From a bacterium (GTDB lineage: Bacteria; Patescibacteria; JAEDAM01; Absconditabacterales; Absconditicoccaceae): a stretch of DNA of 64,000 nucleotides. Below the pieces are notes generated by a model. That model was not told where the DNA came from. It saw only the letters and a program-made list of their open reading frames with translations, and ran no database searches. The number at the start of each line of letters is the position of its first letter. Positions within the stretch are counted from its first letter, which is position 1. Made by a program: the position numbers and the translations under genes. Below, piece by piece: positions 52,110 to 64,000 of this stretch. The stretch lies in contig JAFTEM010000020.1 in assembly GCA_017453665.1 (NCBI GenBank), positions 13,880 through 77,879 on the forward strand, given 5' to 3'.

Positions 52110-52439
52110 ATGAGCGTTATTGTAAAAATTCAAGATCCAACAGGAGCAGAAATCGGTTCTTTTGAAGCAGAGGATGAAAAATCTCTTTGCGAAATGGCTG
52201 CAATGCACGGTATTGATATTCTCAAATCATGTGGAGCAGGATTTTGTTGAGTTTGTTTATGTGAAGTACTTGAGGGATGAGATGCCCTAGATGAGAATAA
52301 AGTTGGAGCATCTGGATTCAATCTTGCAAAAGATGAGAATTGAGATCTTAAACAAATTTTATGATGCGTTGGATGAATTAAATCTGAAATGTTTTCTGAT
52401 GAGAAAACTCACGAAATTACTCTTAAAAAAATGTACTAA
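52110..52439 (+). CDS. 2Fe-2S ferredoxin
   Basis: This 109-residue protein has the plant-type ferredoxin cluster motif Cys41-x4-Cys46-x2-Cys49 (SCGAGFCGVC) and a distal Cys (LGCVGG near residue 87). Two of the conserved glycines are TGA-coded. It transfers electrons in the cytoplasm; the partner is unknown. It lies divergently from the metallopeptidase; the 183-bp intergene contains A/T-rich sequence with a possible TTGAAA/TATTTT promoter. It precedes the sigma-factor gene by 80 bp. Confidence 0.9.
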
Positions 52440-52519
52440 CAACAAATTTGTCACAAATAAAGAAATTCTCTCGTATCAAAAAACTGATAGTGGAATTTCT
52501 ATTTATTCTCGAGTTCTGA

Positions 52520-53086
52520 ATGACAATTATTAAATTTGATGAAGCATTCTTGTTATTATTAACCCAACAAGATACTTGAGCTTATAATACTTTTTACCTA
52601 CAAACTGTTGATGTTTTTTTTCGCTATTTAAAAAGCAATTTTTTTCTTTCTCAAGAAGATTCTGAAGATATTATCGCTGATTTTTATGTAAAATTTTGGA
52701 GCGCGGTAACAAAATACGACATTAATCAATCATTTTCTGCCTATGTTTGGGCTATTTTTAAGAATACTGTTAAAGATTTTTTTAAAAAACATAAAGATCT
52801 TCCCTTTTCAGAGCTTGACTCTACTGATGAAGAGACTGAGAAGTTTGAGGATACACTTATTGATGAAACCGAGTTTGAGCTGTTCCTTCAACAGGATTTT
52901 GAATTAGATCAAATTAAAGATGCTATGAAAGAACTTGATAATCTTAGTAGAGAAATTGTTTTCTTAAAATTTATAGAAGATAAATCCTATAGTGAAATCG
53001 AGGAACAACTTCTTCTTTCTCAAGATGCAATTAGACAGAGAATTTCTAGAGCATTAAAAAAATTAAAGGAAATTTTAAATCCTTAA
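52520..53086 (+). CDS. ECF-type RNA polymerase sigma factor
   Basis: This 188-residue protein has region 2 (EDSEDIIADFYVKFWSAV, then YVWAIFKNTVKDFFKK) and region 4 (LDNLSREIVFLKFIEDKSYS, then LSQDAIRQRISRALKKLKE) with the correct spacing. Region 3 is absent, as in ECF sigma factors. It would direct RNA polymerase to a stress or surface regulon. No anti-sigma factor is adjacent; next comes a kinase gene 13 bp on. Confidence 0.85.
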
Positions 53087-53098
53087 TATCGTTTTCTT

Positions 53099-53656
53099 AT
53101 GAAAATTATTGGTATCACATGACCAGCTGCTGCTGGAAAATGAACTCTTGTTGATTATCTTGTGGAGAAACTCTGATTTAAGCACTACTCTGTAAGTTGA
53201 TACCTTAGTTGAATCCTCAAAAATGAAGGAAAGGAAATCAATAGGGACAGCATGAGAGAATTAGCCGATAGTTTAAGAGCCCAATTTTGATCTAATTATA
53301 TCGTAGGTGAATTATATAAGCAAGCTGTTGAAAATTGAGAAAATGCCATCATAGAATCTATTCGTACAGTTTGAGAGGTAGAACTATTGAAAAAGCAACC
53401 TGATTTTATATTATTGTCTGTAGATGCGGACCAGAAAGTAAGATACGAAAGAGCTTTATCTAGGAATTCAGAAAAAGATCATATTAGTTTTGAGAAATTT
53501 CAAGAACAAGAAGCTTTAGAAGCATCTAACCAAGATCCGAATAAATGAAATATTCTTGCGTGCCAGAAACTTGCAGATATTTCTCTTGAAAACAATGGTG
53601 ATACAGCATTACTCTTTTCAAGACTTGATGAGAGTTTAAAAAATTATTCACTTTAA
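53099..53656 (+). CDS. P-loop nucleotide kinase (dephospho-CoA/UMP-CMP kinase-like)
   Basis: This 185-residue protein has Walker A GITGPAAAGKGT at residues 5-16 (TGA-Gly), a central IIESIRTVGEVELL segment typical of short nucleoside-phosphate kinases, and a lid-like charged helix. The substrate cannot be told from sequence; archaeal-type adenylate or dephospho-CoA kinases are the nearest in pattern. It follows the sigma-factor gene by 13 bp and may share its transcript. Confidence 0.7.
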
Positions 53657-53670
53657 CCTTCCCTTCTTAG

Positions 53671-54789
53671 ATGAAAAAAGTCCTTTTTGTTGTTTTACTT
53701 TGAATCCTGGTATATTTTGCGTCTCCTTGGTCTGATGGACTTCATTTTATCGAAAAAAGAGGAACAACTGTTATTAATGACTATCTTTATGAATTACCAA
53801 CAGATTGGGAGGTTTGACTCCTTTCTTTCTCTGGATTCTTATATTCAAATGCTGATGAGGACTTCTTAACTGGTTTTCTTTCATCACTAGAGAATTCTCG
53901 TACTATTTCACTTCAGACTTATGAATTATCTGATTCTAACGTAAAGGAAATACTTAAAAACACTTCTCTTTCTTGAGCTAATATTAGAATATTAACTGAG
54001 GGAAATAGGCAATGACAAATTAGGAACACCTTTAAAGATTTGCAGACCTATTTTTGAGATACAACTACTCAAATTAGAAATGATGACCATCTTCCTACAC
54101 AATATCTTCATAGCAATTTTATTATTACCTCATCTTGATTTTGGTTGCAAACAGCAGATCTTAATGAGAATGGATTAAATAAATATCGTGACTATTTCCT
54201 TTATTCAGAAAGTCCTGAGATTACTTCAAGTTTAAGATATATTTTTGAAAAAGACTGGATTGGTGAAGAGATTGATTCTGAACGTATTCATCCAAACGTT
54301 GTTGTCTGTAATTTAAATTGTCGTGCTGTTATTACAGATCTTATCACAAAAGCTAAATCTTCTATTGTTCTTCAAATGGAAGATATTTCTGATCCTAGTA
54401 TTTTTGCTTTACTTAGCCAAAAACCTAGCGAAATCGTCTATAAAGAAAATGATTATTGAAGAATTATCACTTGAGATTTTGAGTTTAAAGCAATTTTCCC
54501 TAATGAAAAGATTAATAAGCCACTTGTAGATTCGTTCTGATCTTGAAATGTTAGACTTATGAGGAAACCTTATAGTCACACTAGAATAATGGTCATTGAT
54601 CATCAATGGTTATTGATTGGTAGCATGAATTTTAATCATGAAAGTTTAGATACTAATAGAGATATTTGAATCTTAATCAACGACCCTCTTGTTGTAGAAC
54701 ATTTCCTCTCTTGATTTAATGCTGATTGGAGTGATTTGGACAGATATTACTGTCCTTATTGAGGATGTCCTGCTGGAGTTGTCTTTTAA
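53671..54789 (+). CDS. Exported phospholipase D-like protein
   Basis: This 372-residue protein has a signal/anchor sequence (MKKVLFVVLLGILVYFASP). One PLD active-site motif is visible: KPYSHTRIMVIDHQWLLIGS, then MNFNHESLDTNRDIGIL. It reads His-x-Arg instead of His-x-Lys. A weaker first half copy lies near NFIITSSGFWLQTAD. PLD proteins hydrolyse phosphodiesters in lipids or DNA; this one may act outside the cell. The Arg (CGT/AGA) replacement may lower activity. Confidence 0.7.
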
Positions 54790-54804
54790 TTTTCTTGGAA
54801 CACC

Positions 54805-55539
54805 ATGCATAAAAAGTGGCGAATTTTAGGTCTTCTTGCAATAGTTTTAGGGGCTTGTTGTGCCTTCTTTTTTTATCGCTATGACGTTTGATTAGAGAAA
54901 GAATGAAATGAAGCGTTGCTAGAGAGTTGAGAAGTACTTAATGAAATGTTGGATAATAAAGATACTCCTTATGAGAATTCCATTGATGAGGAAATCCTTG
55001 ATGAAGAAGAAGTTATTGAAGAAACTGCTATAAACGATACTAATACCTATCCTCAATACGGAATTGTTGAAGAAAATATCTGAGAAGAGGAAAGCTTTTT
55101 TGAGAATAATCAGCTTGAGGAAGAAGAAATGTTAGAAACCGAAAAATTATTACTTGAAGCTTTAACTTCTATGAATCCAAAAATGACAAATAAAAATTTT
55201 GTTATTATGATTAATTGAGAACAATATGAAGCTCTTTTAGAAGATAATACTACAGCTCAAGCATTTTATAAGCAATTTATTGAAAAAAATTGAGAAGTAT
55301 ATACGATGCAAGAATTAAATTGAAATGAAAAATATCTTTATATTTCTGAAAAGATTGCATCTAATCCTGTTGGAGGACTAAATATTGAGGCTTGAGATAT
55401 TATGCTTTATTGAGATGATTGTATTGTTATCTTCTATAAAAGTTTTCAAACAAGTTATAGTTATACAAAGATTTGACATATAAACTGATTATGAGATTTA
55501 TGAGAAGAGAATATCGAAGTTAGTTTTTCAATACATTAA
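54805..55539 (+). CDS. Cyclophilin-like domain protein, membrane-anchored
   Basis: This 244-residue protein has an N-terminal transmembrane/lipid-like segment (GLLAIVLGACCAFFFYRY), a very acidic linker, and a C-terminal domain with INGEQYEALLEDNTTAQAF, NGNEKYLYISEKI and AGDIMLYGDDCIVIFYKS then GHINGLGDLG, matching the cyclophilin-like family related to DUF4 flavin-type fold proteins. Role unknown, probably outside the membrane. It follows the PLD-like gene by 15 bp. Confidence 0.65.
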
Positions 55540-55563
55540 ATTTTATTTTTCTTTTTTTAAAAA

Positions 55564-57270
55564 ATGTTAAAAAAATGGTGGTTATCTGTTGGGGTTTTAG
55601 CACTTCTCCTTGCTGGATGTTGAGAAGTAACAGTTCAGGAAGACGCTTTAAATACTGAAGAAGTAGTTGATGAATATGCAGCCTTAGCCTTTGATGCTGA
55701 AAATTACGAGACAAAAACGCTTTCTCTTAATTGAGAAGATATTATTGTTCGTGCTTACGAGAACATTGTCTATGTACTTAATCCTGTTGATACTACTTAT
55801 GAAATTATGAACATTTATGTTCCTGAACAATATTATAGCTGAGAAGAAATTAATTGATTTACTATAGAAACAGCTCCTATCTTCTTTCCAAATAAAGTAG
55901 GATGATATATGCCTTGATCTCCTGAAACCCTATGATGAAACGAATCATCTTGAATAGGGGATATAGAAAAGAGTTCAGATTATGATCAGTTTTTAGAAGA
56001 GATTCAAAGCAGTTGAGAACAACCACAATGAAAAAATAATTTTTGATGAGAAACGCCTGAATGAACCTGAAGTTGAGATAATCATTTCTTTCAATGAATG
56101 CAATGAGGAAGAGGTTGAATGGGGGGAATGAGATGAAATAGCGATTCTGTCTCTTTATATGCGTTAGCTAAATGATACGTTGTAGCGTCTGCATGAGCAA
56201 GATGACGTACTACTCAAAATGAAGAATGAAAATATACCTGAAAAGCACCTGCTTGAATTATCGATTTAAAGGCAGCTATTCGTTATCTCAAATACAACGA
56301 TGCATCAATTCCATGAGATTCTAATAAGATTATTTCTAATGGAACTAGCGCTTGATGAGCAATGTCTGCACTTATCTGAGCTACAGCTAATCATCCTGAT
56401 TATGAACAATATTTACAAGAATTATGAGCAGCTCCTGCAACTGATGACGTTTTTGCTGTTTCTTCATACTGTCCTATCACCAATCTTGATAATGCCGATA
56501 AAGCATACGAATGGGAATTCTATGGTGTTGATAGTTTTAGTAAGATTAGTGCTGAGCAATTAGACTACTCTGCTGACCGCTCTGAAACAGAAAGTACTAG
56601 TGTATCGGATGAGGATTTAGTTATCGCTAAAGCATTAAAAGATGCATTTACTTTTTATATTAACACATTAAGTCTTGTTGATGATAGTGGAACACCTTTT
56701 GCTTTAGATAGTGATTGAGAATGAAATTTCAAAGAAGCTATTAAAACTATGATTATTGAATCATTTAATAAAGCTCTTACTGATTGAGAAGATTTAAGTT
56801 CTTACAGTTGGTTAGATATCGAAGAAAGTACTGTTGTTGATATCGATTTTGATGAATATGTTAAGAATTATCTTTCTCGTAATAAAGGAATTCCTGCATT
56901 TGACTGATTAAGTTTAGAAAATGGTGAAAACAATCTTTTTGGAGATGAAGATACAAACAATCGTCATTTCACAAATTTTTGAGCTGAGCATTCATTAGTT
57001 AGCTGAGCACAAGCACCTGCTGAGGTTGTAAAACTAATGAATCCTATGAATTATATTCCTGATTCTCAAACTACTATTTCTAAATATTGGAGAATAAGAC
57101 ATTGAGCAAAAGACGCTGATACTTCTTTAGCTATACCATTTATTCTTGCAAAAGCTCTTGAACAACGGTGAAAAGCTGAAGTTGACTTTTCTTATCCTTG
57201 GGATCAAGGACATGGATGAGATTATGATCCAGAAGAACTTCTTGAATGGATGGATTCTATTAGTCACTAA
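55564..57270 (+). CDS. Lipoprotein alpha/beta hydrolase, tannase-like
   Basis: This 568-residue protein has a signal peptide with lipobox LLAGC at residues ~15-19. The hydrolase core has the nucleophile elbow NGTSAGGAMSAL near residue 262, the preceding YLKYNDASIPGDSNK typical of subtype B tannases, and a late His in WDQGHGGDYD near residue 550. A Gly-rich insert (GGRGGMGGMGG) sits around residue 180. It would cleave esters of phenolic or similar compounds at the cell surface. The residue after ALEQ near the C-terminus is CGG-coded. Confidence 0.75.
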
Positions 57271-57293
57271 CCTTTTATTCTTAAGCTATTTTC

Positions 57294-57848
57294 ATGATTA
57301 TCACACTTTGATGAAAAGCTTGAAGCTGAAAATGAACAGTCTCTGAACTTTTAGCTGATAGATTGGGATATGAGATTATTTCTATTGGGACTCTCAAGAG
57401 AAAATTAGCGGAAGAAATGGGACTTAGTATTTTAGAATTTAATCTCCTTTGAGAGAAACCTGAGAATCAGAAAGAGTTTGATCTTAAATTTGAAGATTAC
57501 CAAAAAAGCCTCGATATAAAAAGCAAGATTTTGCTTGAATCAAGACTTGGGTTTCTTTGTCAACCAAAAGCTTTTAAAGTTTTCTTAGATATTTCAGATG
57601 AGATTGCTGCTGAAAGGATTCTTTGAGCACATAGAAGTACTGATAATTATGAAGATGCAGAAAGTATGCTAAAGGCTACAAAAGAAAGAAATGAAAGTGA
57701 TAAAAAAAGATATCTTGAACTTTATTGAATTGACCTTTGGGATAAAAAGCATTATGATTTTGTAATTGATACTTGAGATAAGTCTCCTGAAGAAGTAACA
57801 GAATGTATTATCCAGGCGTTTGAGGATTATCAAAAGAAAAATCATTAA
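57294..57848 (+). CDS. Cytidylate-kinase-like P-loop kinase
   Basis: This 184-residue protein begins MIITLGGKAGSGKGTVSEL, the P-loop of archaeal-type cytidylate kinases, with four glycines TGA-coded. Later SRLGFLCQPKAFKVFLDIS and the Arg-rich lid AERILGAHRST, then a C-terminal RNESDKKRYLELYGIDLWD, match CMP kinases. It phosphorylates CMP/dCMP to CDP/dCDP. It is 24 bp downstream of the hydrolase gene. Confidence 0.8.
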
Positions 57849-57920
57849 TTTTTGTCATTTTTTCGCTTTTCGTTATAGTTATATCGTGGTTTTTTATCCA
57901 TTTTATCTATAAAAACAAAA

Positions 57921-60560
57921 ATGAAGATTGTCGCTAGAATTATGTTTTGGATTATGAGTATCCGTTACGATGTTGAGATTAAAAATCTTCCTGAATTTAA
58001 AGAAGGCGAAAATTATTTAGTATTACCTAACCATATTGCGTTTGTTGATCCTGTTTTAATCTGGTGTATCTTCCGCCCTTATATTAAAATAAGACCTGTT
58101 GCGACATCAGATTTTTCTAAAAATCCGTTTTTAGGGTGGATTTTCCGTCTCATGGAAACAATAACCATTCAAGAAATTGAAAAATGAAAAGAAAAAGATC
58201 AAGACAATATGATAAAAGAAGCCCTTAAAAATCTTATACAAGCTTTGAAAGAATGAGACTCTGTTTTGCTCTATCCTTCTGGAAGACTTATGGGACAGGG
58301 AAGAGAATATATTTGAGGGAAAAAGTCTGCTTATTTAACTGTTCAATCATTAGAAAAAAATACTAAGATACTCACTGTAAGGACAACAGGACTTTGGGGA
58401 AGCAGATGGTCAAATGCTTGGGACTGAAAAGCACCATCTTTCTTCTGAAATGTTTTGAGGGCTGTTTGGTATTTTATCGCTAATCTTTTCTTTTTTACAC
58501 CTAGAAGGAAAGTTGTTGTTGATGTTGTAGACCAGACTTCTTCTTTGAAAAAAGAATGTAAAAAATGACTAGAAGCATTCAACCAATGACTTGAAGATTT
58601 TTATAATAAAAATGGAGAAGAACAAGTTTCTTATATCAAGAATTACTTTTATTACAATAATGTGAAATCTAGAGTTTTACCTCAGCATATTCGTAACTCT
58701 ATTGAAAGCTTTAAAACAGTTAAAGAATATGATGTATCTGAGTTCCCTAAAAAAGTCATTGATGATATCATAGGGAAGGTTAGAGAAGTTAAAGGATTGG
58801 ATAAAAAAGAGAAAATTGAACTTAGTTCTAATCTTATTCTTGAGCTCTATTTTGATTCATTAGATATGGCTGAGATTAAGAATCTGATTTTAAGTAGTTA
58901 CCCTGAAGCTTCTAATACAGCTCTTAAGGACCTAAAAACGGTTGCTGATTTGATTGCAATGGCATTGTGAATCTCTTGAAATGAGGAAATTGAATTAAAA
59001 GAATGTGTGTGGAATATCTCAGAAAAAGAAAGGGAAAACCAGAGCTGGAATCTTGATGATGAGAAAACCATTCTTGAACACTTTAAGTCCTATCGGAAAA
59101 AAGATAAGAATGCTAGCCAAATTTATGATACAATGTTTTGACTTCAAAAAAGGAAAGATGTGGTGTTAAAAGCATTTTTGATTAGTGAATATTTAAAAAA
59201 GATTCCTTGAAAACATATTTGAGTAATGTTTCCTGCGTTAGGAAGCACTACAATGATTATTCTTGCTACTTATTTAGCAAAAAAAGTACCGGTTATGATG
59301 AACTGGACGCATCCTGAATCGGCTTTTGAACATTGTGTTCAGTTTTCTAAGACAGAGAAAATTCTTACTTCAAGAACGTTCTATAAGACTATCAATATTG
59401 ATTGGCTTAAAAAGTATGACTTTATCTTTTTAGAAGATTTATTGAAGGATATTCCTCTAAGTTATAAACTTAAAGCTGTTTTTAAGAGTTTATATTTTCC
59501 TATTCCTAAACATTTAGATGAAGAAGCTGTTGTGCTTTACACTTCTGGAAGTGAATCTTTACCTAAAGCTGTTCCTCTCACACATAAGAATTTAATAGCT
59601 GAATGGATGGGAACTGCTTGAATATTGAGTGTACATAATGATGAAATTTTATTTTGTTATCTTCCACCTTTTCATAGTTTTGGGTTTACCGTGAATACGA
59701 TATTCCCTATTATTGCTGGATTAAGATCGGTTAACACACCTGATCCTAACGATTCTGTAACAGCTGCGAAACTTATTGCTCATACAAAACCTACAATCTT
59801 AGCAACAACACCGACATTTTTAAAGAATCTTTTAACTGTTGCAAAAGCTGAACAACTTACTTCTTTACGTTATGTAATTACTTGATGAGAAAAATGTTCG
59901 GAAATTGTTTTTGAAAAAACTAGAGAATTAATTCCTAATTGTATTATTCTCGAATGATATGGAATTACAGAAACTGCTCCTATTATTTCTATCAATCCTA
60001 TTGAAAAGCAAAAAGCTCAATCTGTTGGAATTGCCATCAAAGGAGGAACTATTAAGATTTGTGATCTTGAAACAGATAAAAAATTAGGCGTTTGAGAAGA
60101 AGGAATGATTTATTATTCATGAGCTAATGTTTTTAGAGGATATGAGGATAAAACACTTGAATCACCATTCTTAAAAGAAGGAAAGAAAATTTGGTATAGA
60201 ACCGGTGATTTAGGATATTTAGATAAAGATTGATATCTTTTTATTACTTGAAGAAAAAAGAGATTCTTAAAACTTGGAGGAGAGATGATTTCGCTTCCGT
60301 TTTTAGAAGAACTTTTACAAGAGAAATACTGAAGTTCTGATGAAATCAATTTAGCACTAGAAGGAAAAGAGTCTGATGGTAGTATTGAAATCGTATTGTT
60401 TGTTGTTGATTTAAAATTAGATGTAAAAGAAGTTAATAAATATCTTAAAGCTAAATGAGTAAGTAATTTGATTCAGGTTTCTAGTGTTAAAAACATAGAA
60501 AAGATTCCATTATTAGGAACTGGAAAAATAGATTATAAAGTATTAAAGGAGATGATATAA
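57921..60560 (+). CDS. aas: Aas-type fusion: acyltransferase, carrier protein, AMP-ligase
   Basis: This 879-residue protein has a PlsC-like acyltransferase at the N-terminus (LPNHIAFVDPVLIW, the HxxxxD motif near residue 37), an acyl-carrier-like segment (ELYFDSLDMAEIKNLI near residue 315, phosphopantetheine Ser), and a C-terminal ANL-type AMP-ligase: VVLYTSGSESLPKAVPLT, ILEGYGITETAPIIS, WYRTGDLGYLDKDGY and GTGKIDYKVLKEM. The acyl-AMP ligase loads a fatty acid on the carrier and the acyltransferase moves it to a lysolipid. It likely lets the cell re-acylate scavenged lysolipids. Confidence 0.85.
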
Positions 60561-60568
60561 AAAAGTGG

Positions 60569-60602
60569 AGATAGGCATCGTTGTTACCCTATCTCTATTT
60601 TT
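60569..60602. terminator. Terminator between convergent aas and mutY
   Basis: GGAGATAGG/CCCTATCTC stem (9 bp, one unpaired) with an eleven-base loop, T5 following on + and A/T tract on -. It overlaps the last codons of mutY. Confidence 0.7.
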
Positions 60603-61381
60603 GTTCAATTTTTTTGGATTATTTTTTCGGCTATCATTCCATTTAAGATTTTTTCGATATCTTTATGTGGGAACTCTTCTTTTATTTTTTCTATTTCCAG
60701 AGCCTGCTTTTTTGAGGTTAATGTTTTTACGATTCGACCTCTTACTTCTCTATCAGAGCCTTCAAATTTTGACTGTTTTCATAACGATTTGATTTTTGTC
60801 TTTTTCGCCGTTAGTTGTGTTGCTCAATAATCCATAAGTGCGTTATGTCGGTCTCTTGATTTTCATTCTGGGATGAGTTGCTGAGCTATATGTTCTAATT
60901 CATTATATGAAATATCTTCTGGTAGTTTTAATAAAAAAATTAAGACTCTTCTGATATTTGTATCTATTACTGGCTCTGGTAGGTTCCATGCGAAAGCTGA
61001 GATTGCGCTTGCTGTATAAGGTCATATTCAGGGGAGTGCTAAAAGTTGATTTTTATCGTAGGGGAGTTGTCAACTATATTGCTCTATAACAACGTTTGCA
61101 CATTCTTGAAGCCTTAATGCTCTTGAATTAAATCATAGTCATGATCGATATGTTAAGAGTTCTATTTTAGGAAGCTTTGCAAGTGCTTGATAATTTGGGA
61201 TTTCGTGCATTCGTTTTTCTCGATAGGGGATTACACGATCTACTTGAGTTTGTTGTGCCATTACTTCAGAAATATGAATCGCATAAGGATCTTGAGTTTC
61301 TCTTCGTGGTAGTGGTCTTTTATGCTCGTAATATCGTGTAAGGATATTTTCTTGGAGCGTTTTTATTTCTGATGGTTTCAT
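60584..61381 (-). CDS. mutY: A/G-specific adenine glycosylase MutY, lacking Fe-S cysteines
   Basis: This 265-residue protein removes adenine opposite 8-oxoguanine. It has the catalytic Glu in ISEVMAQQTQV near residue 39, the helix-hairpin-helix LALPGIGPYTASAISAF and the Asp in VIDTNIRRV. CGA codons at residues 16, 26, 54, 57 and 79 fall on family tryptophans: ILTWYYEH, RPLPWRETQDPY, PYWEKWM and TYWSGLGFNSRAL. This is the strongest evidence in the window for CGA=Trp. The C-terminal region after NALMDYGATQLTA lacks the four cysteines of the 4Fe-4S cluster, and no A/G-recognition (NUDIX-like) domain follows. Confidence 0.9.
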
Positions 61382-61385
61382 GATT

Positions 61386-61892
61386 TTATAGTCCTTTGAA
61401 TTCTACTAAATCTCATATTTGTATCCCTAATTTCGCTGCATATCAACTATTTATTTCTAGGCTTCGCTGACTTTGTTGTTCTGATTTATATATTGGACAA
61501 TTTTCTTCTTCACATGGTGGTGCTGATATAATATCTACTACTTTGTGGTTTGAATCTATATGGATAATATCTAAGGGAATTAATGTATTTCTCATCCAGA
61601 AATTATGGGATTTTTCTTCTGGGAAAACAAAAAGCATACCTTTATTTTCTTCTAAGTTCTCACGGAACATTAATCATAATTCTCTTTCTTCTGGAGTTAC
61701 TGCCAATTCTAAAAGAATACAGTGTTCTTTAAAACATATTTGTGGGGTTTGCTGGTTTTGAAATTCCTGAAACTCCTTTGTTTTTTCTGCTGAGTAAAGA
61801 AAAAAGAAAAGAATGATTACTATCTTTATCCCTATAATAATTGAAAATCGCTTTATGAATGTTCTCATAAACTGAGTATCTTGGGTTTTCAT
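61386..61892 (-). CDS. DUF192 family membrane-anchored protein
   Basis: This 168-residue protein has an N-terminal transmembrane helix (~14-34), then the DUF192 core: LLELAVTPEERELGLMFREN, KGMLFVFPEEKSHNFWMRNT, PLDIIHIDSNHKVVDI, and a C-terminal LEINSGYAAKLGIQIGD. Two cysteines (CFKEHC) and CEEENC could form a metal site or disulfides. Function of the family is unknown; it is often exported. It starts 89 bp from lysS on the other strand. Confidence 0.8.
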
Positions 61893-61917
61893 TTTATGGA
61901 ATTTTAAAGGAATTAAT

Positions 61918-61945
61918 TTGCATTTGAGTATTGAATTTTTATACT
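61918..61945 (+). promoter_or_regulatory. Probable lysS promoter
   Basis: TTGCAT (61918-61923) and TATACT (61940-61945) are 16 bp apart, ~37 bp before the lysS start. Between it and the ATG there is no Shine-Dalgarno sequence. Confidence 0.5.
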
Positions 61946-61981
61946 ACGTCTTAGTATTTATCTTTTTTGTTTGTAATTGCA

Positions 61982-63610
<1,629 letters not shown>

Positions 63611-63628
63611 AAAAATTTTCTCTTTGTG

Positions 63629-63658
63629 AAAGACGTCATTGATGTGGCGTCTTTTTTA
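63629..63658 (+). terminator. Intrinsic terminator after lysS
   Basis: AAAGACG/CGTCTTT stem with a T6 run, 18 bp after the lysS stop. Confidence 0.8.
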
Positions 63659-63768
63659 ATTTAGAAATCCTAGTTTATACCGTCTTCAAATTTAAATATT
63701 TTTTGAAGTCTATTACATTTTCTATCAGTTAATCATTTTTATAAGAAAGTTTCAAAATTCTTATTTTT

Positions 63769-63792
63769 AAAACGAGGATATCCTCGTTTTTG
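63769..63792. terminator. 22-bp perfect palindrome, probable terminator
   Basis: AAAACGAGGAT followed directly by its reverse complement, flanked by T-rich sequence on both strands. It lies between lysS and the 16S gene and could end rRNA transcription from the right or read-through from the left. The rest of 63659-63822 holds no gene. Confidence 0.55.
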
Positions 63793-63822
63793 GTTTTCCA
63801 GATATTTTTGTATTTTTTGAGA

Positions 63823-63852
63823 TAAAAAAAAGACTGATTTTGGAAATCAGCT
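63823..63852 (-). terminator. Intrinsic terminator downstream of 16S rRNA
   Basis: On the minus strand CTGATTT/AAATCAG with a three-base loop is followed by TCTTTTTTTT. It is ~70 bp past the 3' end of the 16S gene, so the 16S transcript ends without an adjacent spacer tRNA or 23S gene. Confidence 0.7.
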
Positions 63853-63919
63853 TCTATTTTTATCAATAGTACTGAAAAGAGATAAAGTAATGAACAAAGT
63901 GTTAATTTTAAGTGTTTGA

Positions 63920-64000
63920 TTAGAATGGTGGTCTATCCCCACCTTCCGGTAGGGATGCCTTGTTACGACTTAACCCCAGTCACTGATTTCCTCCTTAACC
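63920..64000 (-). rRNA. rrs: 16S ribosomal RNA, 3' end (partial)
   Basis: The minus strand contains the end of 16S rRNA: AAGTCGTAACAAGG (the 1492 primer region), then helix 45 (CCCTACC-GGAA-GGTGGGG) and the 3' tail. Where most bacteria read GAUCACCUCCUUA, here the tail is GACCACCAUUCUAA, so the CCUCC anti-Shine-Dalgarno is missing. The gene continues past the right edge of the window. No 23S rRNA follows on its 3' side. Confidence 0.95.

Overview
The window reads as a bacterium of the Patescibacteria/CPR class, most likely Absconditabacteria (SR1, order Absconditabacterales). The DNA is AT-rich and TGA is a sense codon throughout: in the FKBP, ferredoxin, MutY, UvrB-type and terminase genes it falls where the families have glycine. 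CGA and CGG fall where families have tryptophan (MutY LPWR and WSGLG, terminase WQ and VLW, HAD WL), which matches the code with UGA=Gly and CGA/CGG=Trp. Protein coordinates and residues below use that code, so genes that look broken into short pieces are single long reading frames. Almost no start codon has a Shine-Dalgarno sequence, and the 16S rRNA 3' end at the right edge lacks the usual CCUCC anti-SD.

Positions 1-42,000 are most of a tailed (podovirus-like) prophage that uses the same code. The late block on the + strand (2-29,290) runs: small and large terminase, portal, small head/tail proteins and fibres, scaffold, decoration protein, an 899-residue FISUMP-type surface protein, major capsid, connector and tail proteins, a 1,259-residue virion protein with a CHAP-like domain, holin, CHAP endolysin, and a 2,290-residue polyvalent ejection protein with two HExxH motifs and an ADP-ribosyltransferase-like segment. 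Three copies of one ~55-bp element precede the terminase, scaffold and lysis blocks and look like the late promoter. Two minus-strand cargo genes with their own promoter sit inside the late block (19,451-20,917). A bidirectional terminator near 29,500 separates the late block from a convergent minus-strand operon (29,530-41,993) of many small proteins: a HAD phosphatase, a ssDNA-binding protein, a DUF6291-like replication protein carrying iteron-like repeats, a methyltransferase fragment, and a family of at least four related small proteins. No integrase or repressor was seen; they probably lie left of the window.

The most striking feature is a pair of short segments, much richer in G+C than their surroundings, at 10,642-10,833 (+) and 34,009-34,203 (-). 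They share long identical DNA blocks although the genes holding them are otherwise unrelated. In the first 29 codons 12 of 15 differences involve an adenine in one copy. This is the signature of variable repeats of a diversity-generating retroelement (DGR) with two target proteins of C-type-lectin/FISUMP type. The reverse transcriptase and template repeat are not in the window.

The prophage operon begins at a structured leader with a terminator/antiterminator-like arrangement (42,002-42,182), next to a degenerate tRNA-Cys-like sequence (42,289-42,354) that may mark the attachment junction. Positions 42,502-64,000 are host chromosome: FKBP isomerase, TsaC/Sua5, a UvrB C-terminal half, a 1,545-residue orphan protein, a secreted zincin, ferredoxin, ECF sigma factor, two P-loop kinases, a phospholipase D-like protein, a cyclophilin-like lipid-anchored or membrane protein, a tannase-like lipoprotein hydrolase, an Aas-type PlsC-carrier-AMP-ligase fusion, a MutY without an iron-sulfur cluster, a DUF192 protein, lysyl-tRNA synthetase, and the 3' end of a 16S rRNA gene that is not followed by 23S rRNA.
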